In this document: positions 59,988-64,000 of the stretch, in pieces
How positions within the stretch are numbered: position 1 is the first letter of the stretch
How the letters are laid out: every line of letters starts with the position of its first letter
Source of the DNA: UBA6623 sp965238125
Lineage (GTDB): Bacteria > Acidobacteriota > Terriglobia > Bryobacterales > UBA6623
Reading direction: 5' to 3'
Length of the DNA stretch: 64,000 nt
NCBI GenBank assembly: GCA_965238125.1
Contig: OZ250179.1
Location: 3,844,001 to 3,908,000, forward strand
Program-made: the position numbers and the translations under genes
Notes under the pieces: generated by a model
What the model saw: only the letters and a program-made list of their open reading frames with translations
Databases searched by the model: none
Told to the model about the DNA's origin: nothing

Positions 59988-60180
59988 TAAGCGTCGGACC
60001 TACTTCTCACATTGCGAGCAGCGGCAGCAGAGGCGGGGACGGAAGTCCACGCTCAGCCCGGTTTACCGGGCTTGGGTCCAAATAGGCCGGCCCTTTAAGG
60101 GCCGGTTTGAAGGGGCTCGTCGCCCGCCACGAGGCCGTTTCAACGGCCTTTTCCCGAAAGGCTTTAGCCATAGTCGAACC
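59988..60180. repeat. hairpin-rich intergenic region
   Basis: Several short palindromes follow one another: agcccggtttaccgggct, ccggccctttaagggccgg, gaggccgtttcaacggcc and aagtccac-type blocks. They fill the region between divergent ccsA and ridA. They look like small intergenic hairpin repeats, distinct from the outer repeat family. Confidence 0.55.
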
Positions 60181-60279
60181 AATGGGGGCCCGGACCGCCG
60201 ATCTCCCATATTGATGTCGCGCACCCTTTACCAGGGACGAACCCAATTTCGAGCCAAAACTCGATACGATGTGGAGAAC

Positions 60280-60741
60280 ATGACCGCCGAAGAAAACCTC
60301 GTCCGCCTCGGAATCACCCTGCCCGACGCCCCAGCCGCCGTGGCCAATTATGTCGCCTGGGTTCGCACGGGCAATCTTGTCGTCACTTCCGGCCAGCTTC
60401 CCTGGGAAGGGTCGATCATGAAATACACCGGCCGGCTCGGCGACGAGCTGACGACCGAGCAAGGGTATCAAGCCGCTCGTTTGACGACGATCAACGGCTT
60501 GGCGCAAATCCGCGCCGCCGTCGGCGATCTGGAAAAGGTTGTTCAGATCGTACGGCTGGAGGGGAATGTCTTCTCGGCGAAGGATTTCACCGAGCAACCG
60601 CAAGTCCTCAACGGCGCGTCCGACTTATTGATGGAAGTCTTCGAGGAACGAGGCCGCCACACCCGCACCGCCCTCGGCATCTCGGAGATGCCCCTGCGAG
60701 CCGCCGTCCAACTGAGCTTCTGGGCCGAGGTGCGCGATTAG
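60280..60741 (+). CDS. RidA/YjgF-family protein
   Basis: This 153-residue RidA-type protein starts at MTAEENLVRLGITLPDAP after a GGAG site; the frame open to 59962 is not coding. Conserved parts are NYVAWVRTGNLVVTSGQLPW, GYQAARLTTINGLAQIRAAVGDL and RTALGISEMPLRAAVQL, where Arg and Glu form the pocket that deaminates reactive enamines and imines. It resembles the subgroup of longer YjgF proteins. It is a single gene followed by repeats. Confidence 0.9.
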   Translation: MTAEENLVRLGITLPDAPAAVANYVAWVRTGNLVVTSGQLPWEGSIMKYTGRLGDELTTEQGYQAARLTTINGLAQIRAAVGDLEKVVQIVRLEGNVFSAKDFTEQPQVLNGASDLLMEVFEERGRHTRTALGISEMPLRAAVQLSFWAEVRD

Positions 60742-60755
60742 CCCGGGATCGAGTC

Positions 60756-60911
60756 CCTTCCGAAAATCTCCCTTCGCGCGAACGAGGCCTCACGTTGCTC
60801 TTGGTGAGGCCGCTAATCTCTCCAGCCGCGAAGCGGCGGCGGGAGCCTTAGCCCAGGGTGGAGCCGAAGGCGGAACCTTGGGTAGACCCCCACCAAGGGG
60901 AGAGCCCTGAA
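60756..60911 (+). repeat. 156-bp direct repeat, copy 1 (ridA downstream flank)
   Basis: The block ccttccgaaaatctccc ... cctcacgttgctcttggtgag, including most of outer-repeat copy h, recurs nearly unchanged at 62368-62519. The two copies flank the methyltransferase gene at 61278-62042. Confidence 0.85.
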
Positions 60912-60915
60912 GATG
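60822..60915 (+). repeat. outer intergenic repeat, copy h (left half)
   Basis: The left half of the outer repeat (ccagccgcgaagcggcgg, agcccagggtggagccgaag, gagccctgaagatg) runs directly into the inner element. No matching right half follows because the inner element is truncated. Confidence 0.85.
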
Positions 60916-61043
60916 TTGCCATATGGCACACCGGTCGGGGTGTTTCGGGCGTTTTGAAGCGCTGGGGCTCCGCCCCAGACCCCGAGGTTTATCGCTTTGC
61001 GGCTAGGATGTCCCATCGCTTCGCGGCGCGACGCCGAGACAAC
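60916..61043. mobile_element. inner MITE-like element, copy 3 (truncated)
   Basis: This copy starts ttgccatatggcacaccggt like the other two and follows them through ctggggctccgccccag and ggtttatcgctttgcgg, then diverges near 61043. The right inverted repeat is missing, so it is an incomplete copy. A small hairpin (ccaggggcgttagcccctgg, 61095-61114) lies just beyond. Confidence 0.75.
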
Positions 61044-61277
61044 TCCCAATGGCTCCAGCGCGTCGAGCTGTAGTTGTATTCATTATTGCGCCAGCCAGGG
61101 GCGTTAGCCCCTGGACTTACGCCCCTGGCCAATATCTTTCTTTCCTCTGCGACCTTGCAGGTCCAAGCCATTGTCGGTCCCAGTCACGACGAAATTCGGT
61201 TACAATCCGGATGAGCTAAATTTCTACCCGAGGGGGACAAGCCGCCTCAGGCGGTTCTTGGTGTCACGCGGTCGAAC

Positions 61278-62042
61278 ATGCGGCCGAGCAAATTCCATTT
61301 TTCACACGCGAATGATATGGCCAAGCTCCCCGACTTTACCGATCCGAGATTTCTTGTGGAGGTTGGCTGGTTCCTCAGTTGGGAAACGGACAACTTCGAC
61401 CCCGAGACAAAGTCATTCGAAGCGGCGCGTCTGAAAGATTCGGAATGCTTGCTCGATGATTTCCTCCTCCACAGCGGGCAGACCCGTGAATGGCTGACTC
61501 ATCAGACCGTATTGTCAGTTGGAACAGGTTGTATGGGGGAAATCGCTACGTGGCCCGCGGCCCGGAAAATTGCAGTCGACCCTCTACTCTACACTTATCA
61601 GAACCTGGAGATGTTGATTGATGACGCGCCCGGCACGGCCCGGACACTCGGCCTTTCGGTCGAGATCGAAGATATGCCGCTGCTCGACGAATTCGCTGAC
61701 GTCGTCATTGCTCGCAACTGTCTCGATCACGTCAAGCAACCTCCCGAAGCGGCGGCGCGGATTTGGAGTGTACTTAAGACCGGCGGGCTGTTCTATCTCC
61801 ATGTGGATATTGGAGGGCCTCCCACTCCCGATGAGCCTTCGCCGTTTACGAAAGAGGGTTTGAAGAACCTGCTGCGGGTCGGTTTCGACATTGTCTATTG
61901 GTCGGATGGTCACGATCGATTCAACGAATGTCGCGAGGACAACGTCAAGACAATCGGGCGAAGAGTCGGCCGTTCCGGCGGGCGACTCGAAAAAAGCAAG
62001 ATCGTCGAGGCTTATGAGGCGCACCGGCATCCGGCACCATGA
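61278..62042 (+). CDS. class I SAM methyltransferase-like protein
   Basis: This 254-residue protein has a degenerate methyltransferase fold: VLSVGTGCMGEIATWPA at the SAM loop, KIAVDPLLYTY at the acidic strand, DEFADVVIARNCLDHVKQPPEAA and WSVLKTGGLFYLHVDIGGPPTPD. The substrate is unknown. The base composition is less GC-rich than its neighbours, and it sits between 156-bp direct repeats, so it may be acquired. The start could also be the ATG at 61317; neither start has a clear ribosome site. Confidence 0.75.
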   Translation: MRPSKFHFSHANDMAKLPDFTDPRFLVEVGWFLSWETDNFDPETKSFEAARLKDSECLLDDFLLHSGQTREWLTHQTVLSVGTGCMGEIATWPAARKIAVDPLLYTYQNLEMLIDDAPGTARTLGLSVEIEDMPLLDEFADVVIARNCLDHVKQPPEAAARIWSVLKTGGLFYLHVDIGGPPTPDEPSPFTKEGLKNLLRVGFDIVYWSDGHDRFNECREDNVKTIGRRVGRSGGRLEKSKIVEAYEAHRHPAP

Positions 62043-62102
62043 TGCACGGCCGGCCCGCGTTGTAGGTGTTCCTGACCGGGCCTCCCGTTTAGAAGCAATC
62101 GC

Positions 62103-62360
62103 TCACACATTGTCGCTGTTGACGATCCAAGTCAGCGTCGCCGAACAAGAATCGATAACCAAAGAAGAAGTGGCAGCTTCGTACCCTTCAAGGCATTTTG
62201 CAAGCGCCTGAAAACCTGCGGGGACAATGGGGGTCGCAAATGCCGCCGAAGTGCCGACGGCGGCGCGGATTTGCGCCAGACCGTTGATGGTCGTCAAACG
62301 CGCGGCTTGATAGCCTTGCTCGGTCGTCAGCTCGTCGCCGAGTCGGCCGGTGTATTTCAT
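62103..62360 (-). pseudogene. chimeric remnant of ridA and ccsA sequences
   Basis: The first 36 codons (MKYTGRLGDELTTEQG through QIRAAVG) repeat an internal part of RidA (60418-60525), in inverted orientation. All base differences there appear silent. The end of the frame (SCSATLTWIVNS) repeats the end of CcsA (59137-59190). The intervening residues are unrelated. It is a product of rearrangement, not a functional gene. Confidence 0.75.
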
Positions 62361-62367
62361 GACCGAG

Positions 62368-62519
62368 CCTTCCGATAATCTCCCTTCGCGAACGAGGCAT
62401 CACGCTGCTCTTGGTGAGGCCGCTAATCTCTCCAGCGGCGGCGGGAGCCTTAGTCTTAGCCCAGGGTGGAGCCGAAGGCGGAACCTTGGGTAGACCCCCA
62501 CCAAGGGGAGAGCCCTGAA
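62368..62519 (+). repeat. direct repeat, copy 2
   Basis: This nearly exact second copy of 60756-60911, with a six-base-scale deletion at agccgcgaag and an extra ttagtc, lies downstream of the methyltransferase and the chimeric ridA/ccsA remnant. Confidence 0.85.
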
Positions 62520-62583
62520 GGGGCGGGCACGCCCTCGCCCCCATTTTCATGGCCGTGTTACGAATCCGCGGCTTCATCGAAAC
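62431..62583 (+). repeat. outer intergenic repeat, copy i
   Basis: This copy contains the middle and distal parts of the outer repeat (agcccagggtggagccgaag, gagccctgaaggggcgg, tttcatggccgtgttacga, atccgcggcttcatcgaaacg). Unlike copy h it has no inner element. It ends 83 bp before the stop of the glycosyltransferase. Confidence 0.87.
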
Positions 62584-62665
62584 GGACTGTGCCCCGCGGG
62601 AAGACTTTCGACATCACTCCCAGCGTCAGCTCCTCGGCGTCGGTCATGGTTGCGGGTTCTTTCCG

Positions 62666-63862
62666 TCAACTCGCCATTGCCTTGTCAACCAGCCGGTTCA
62701 GCACCTTCCCCGCCTCGAAATACTCTTCGGCGATCTCTCGTGCCCCGCGGCAGTGGGCGGCGTAACGGCCGTCGAGGTCTCGGAGTGCCGACAGAGCATC
62801 GTCGGCCGTCACGAAAGGGATCACGCCTCGGTCGGCCGACAGCCATTCGGAAAAACCGGTCTGCTGAACCAACGCGGGTCGCCCGCTCGCCAAATACACC
62901 GCCGTGCGCTCGCTGAACCAGCCGCATTGGGAGATGACGTAGCCGTGTTTGGCGATGCCGATTTCAGCCCGCGATTGGCGGATGAACCCCTGGTAGCTGC
63001 GCGGGCTCGGCACCTGATCATGGCCGTCCAACACAATCCATCCCTGTTCGGTCAGCCAGATTCGCTCCGCCTCGGGAATCATACAGACATCGAGCTCCAT
63101 TAGGGAGCCCGTCTTACGCGGCAGATCCCCCAAGGCCTTGAGCGATTCGTCCTTCATCCCATAGTGCAGGCCGCCGTACTCCATGGCGCCGAAACTGTTC
63201 CACGACAACACGGTCGTGATCCTACCGTCGGGCGGCGGCTCCGTGACCGCCCACTCATCAAGCGTCACCGGCTGTCGGGTCGGCTGCCATGGCAGACCGT
63301 CGTCGGGAATCGTGCAAACCGGTTTCCCGATGTTTTCGCCAAAAGAGAAAAACACCGTGTGCTTCCTCGCTTCCTCGAGAAACCCCGGCGTGGTGAGATG
63401 CCGGATTTGCGTAAAACCCGGGTCGGTGTCGATGAAGGCCCGTACGGGGATTTCAGCCAGCCAGGGGCGGATCGGGTTGATCCAGCCCGAGATATTGATA
63501 AGCAAGTCGGCACCCTTGCAAATCCCGACCATCTTTTCGGCACGGGGACCTTTCCAGCCGCCCCGGTGAGCGTCGTAATAGGCCCAGCGCGCTCCAAATC
63601 CTATGGTGTCGAGCGCATCGGCGGCGAACTTTAACCCCGGCTCCGCATCCGTCGTCTGGATGTCTTGCTCGGGTTGATGGCAAAGGGCCTGATCGGTGCT
63701 GTCCTCGCAGAAATAAACGTCGTGGCCCAGCGCCGCCAGCCCCTTCAGGTAATGGAGGTAGTGCCAAGCCATGCCGCCGTAGCGGCCGCGTACCAGGTAG
63801 CCCAACACAACGATCCGCAGCCGCTGCGAGGAGGGGCGAACGAGACTGCGGGGGAAACTCAT
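62666..63862 (-). CDS. glycosyltransferase, GT-B fold
   Basis: This 398-residue protein has an N-terminal RIVVLGYLVRGRYGGMAWHYLHYLKGLAALGHDVYFCED typical of GT-B enzymes that strip a path name from the start of the fold, then ADLLINISGW, VRAFIDTDPGF and a C-terminal donor domain (GIAKHGYVISQCGWFSERTAVYLASGRPALVQQTGFSEWL). The last segment resembles the nucleotide-sugar binding region of UDP/TDP-dependent transferases. The acceptor is unknown. Start at ATG 63862. Confidence 0.82.
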   Translation of the reverse strand: MSFPRSLVRPSSQRLRIVVLGYLVRGRYGGMAWHYLHYLKGLAALGHDVYFCEDSTDQALCHQPEQDIQTTDAEPGLKFAADALDTIGFGARWAYYDAHRGGWKGPRAEKMVGICKGADLLINISGWINPIRPWLAEIPVRAFIDTDPGFTQIRHLTTPGFLEEARKHTVFFSFGENIGKPVCTIPDDGLPWQPTRQPVTLDEWAVTEPPPDGRITTVLSWNSFGAMEYGGLHYGMKDESLKALGDLPRKTGSLMELDVCMIPEAERIWLTEQGWIVLDGHDQVPSPRSYQGFIRQSRAEIGIAKHGYVISQCGWFSERTAVYLASGRPALVQQTGFSEWLSADRGVIPFVTADDALSALRDLDGRYAAHCRGAREIAEEYFEAGKVLNRLVDKAMAS

Positions 63863-63923
63863 CTCGATACGGGGAAGGCAGCGCTAAGAAGACCCGAGTA
63901 AAGACCCACGCGGCGCGGTTCCC

Positions 63924-64000
63924 TCACACCGCGTCCGAGATCGAGCTAAACCGAAAGCTCTTCACCCGCAGAGCCGGTAGCAGCATGCGGTAGGACAAAG
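63924..64000 (-). CDS. possible 3' end of a gene running out of the window
   Basis: The minus frame entering from the window edge reads YRMLLPALRVKSFRFSSISD and AV before a stop at 63924-63926. It has a plausible composition but is only 25 codons long, so it is offered as a low-confidence partial gene. It would be 61 bp upstream of the glycosyltransferase and probably in the same operon. Confidence 0.3.
   Translation of the reverse strand, partial: LSYRMLLPALRVKSFRFSSISDAV

Overview
The window is GC-rich bacterial chromosome with dense coding, frequent GTG/TTG starts and 4-bp ATGA/GTGA overlaps. The gene content (PQQ and cytochrome c oxidoreductases, a CRTAC1-type FG-GAP/ASPIC-UnbV protein, CehA/McbA-type PHP hydrolase, RraA, sulfatase, hemC/hemA/ccsA on one strand, many short palindromic intergenic repeats) suggests an Acidobacteriota-like (Bryobacterales/Solibacter type) or Planctomycete-like environmental bacterium. 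This is inference from gene families; there is no rRNA in the window.

Layout. 1-6567 is accessory DNA: an IS630 element cut by the window edge, then a minus-strand operon of unrecognised genes. Its third gene (ancestral 494 codons) is split by an IS1182-type element and a second IS630-type element. Removing both elements, each with one TA, restores a single frame exactly. 6568-7358 is non-coding with a direct repeat. 7359-21959 is mostly core or metabolic: a PVA-dehydrogenase-like cytochrome/PQQ protein, a PHP hydrolase, PilZ, mannose-1-phosphate guanylyltransferase with signal peptidase I, a Gfo/Idh oxidoreductase, a GH16-like protein, larC, metG, tatD, a polyprenyl synthase and a CYTH protein. 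21984-23966 is a gene graveyard: a frameshifted coiled-coil/TM gene, an ADH tail, a primase/ATPase fragment fused to an IS1595 transposase tail, and a sulfatase with an internal deletion. 24393-35105 looks like an acid-sugar or carboxylate catabolic island: CocE/NonD hydrolase, SSS symporter, glucarate-dehydratase-like enolase-superfamily enzyme, SDR, DHDPS-family lyase, CRTAC1, thiD and RraA.

35202-37499 holds a glycosyltransferase and an epimerase. It is followed by initiator tRNA-fMet with a small integrase/excisionase remnant, whose promoter side carries a complete IS630 copy that needs a -1 frameshift. 40505-42936 is a PQQ dehydrogenase plus diheme cytochrome c operon. 43557-50557 is a minus-strand surface-sugar cluster: epimerase, methyltransferases, a split transketolase, GT2 and a CmcI-type methyltransferase. 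50805-56183 contains an ADH, a peroxiredoxin with an in-frame UGA at the peroxidatic cysteine position (a selenoprotein with a SECIS-like hairpin), an FGE-like protein, a 2-hydroxyacid dehydrogenase and a sulfatase. 56887-59935 is hemC-hemA-ccsA. 60280-63862 has RidA, a methyltransferase between direct repeats, and a glycosyltransferase.

From about 29 kb onwards the intergenic spaces carry nine copies of one ~150-bp repeat. In three of them a second element bounded by inverted repeats is inserted at the same internal position. None of these repeats occurs in the first 29 kb.
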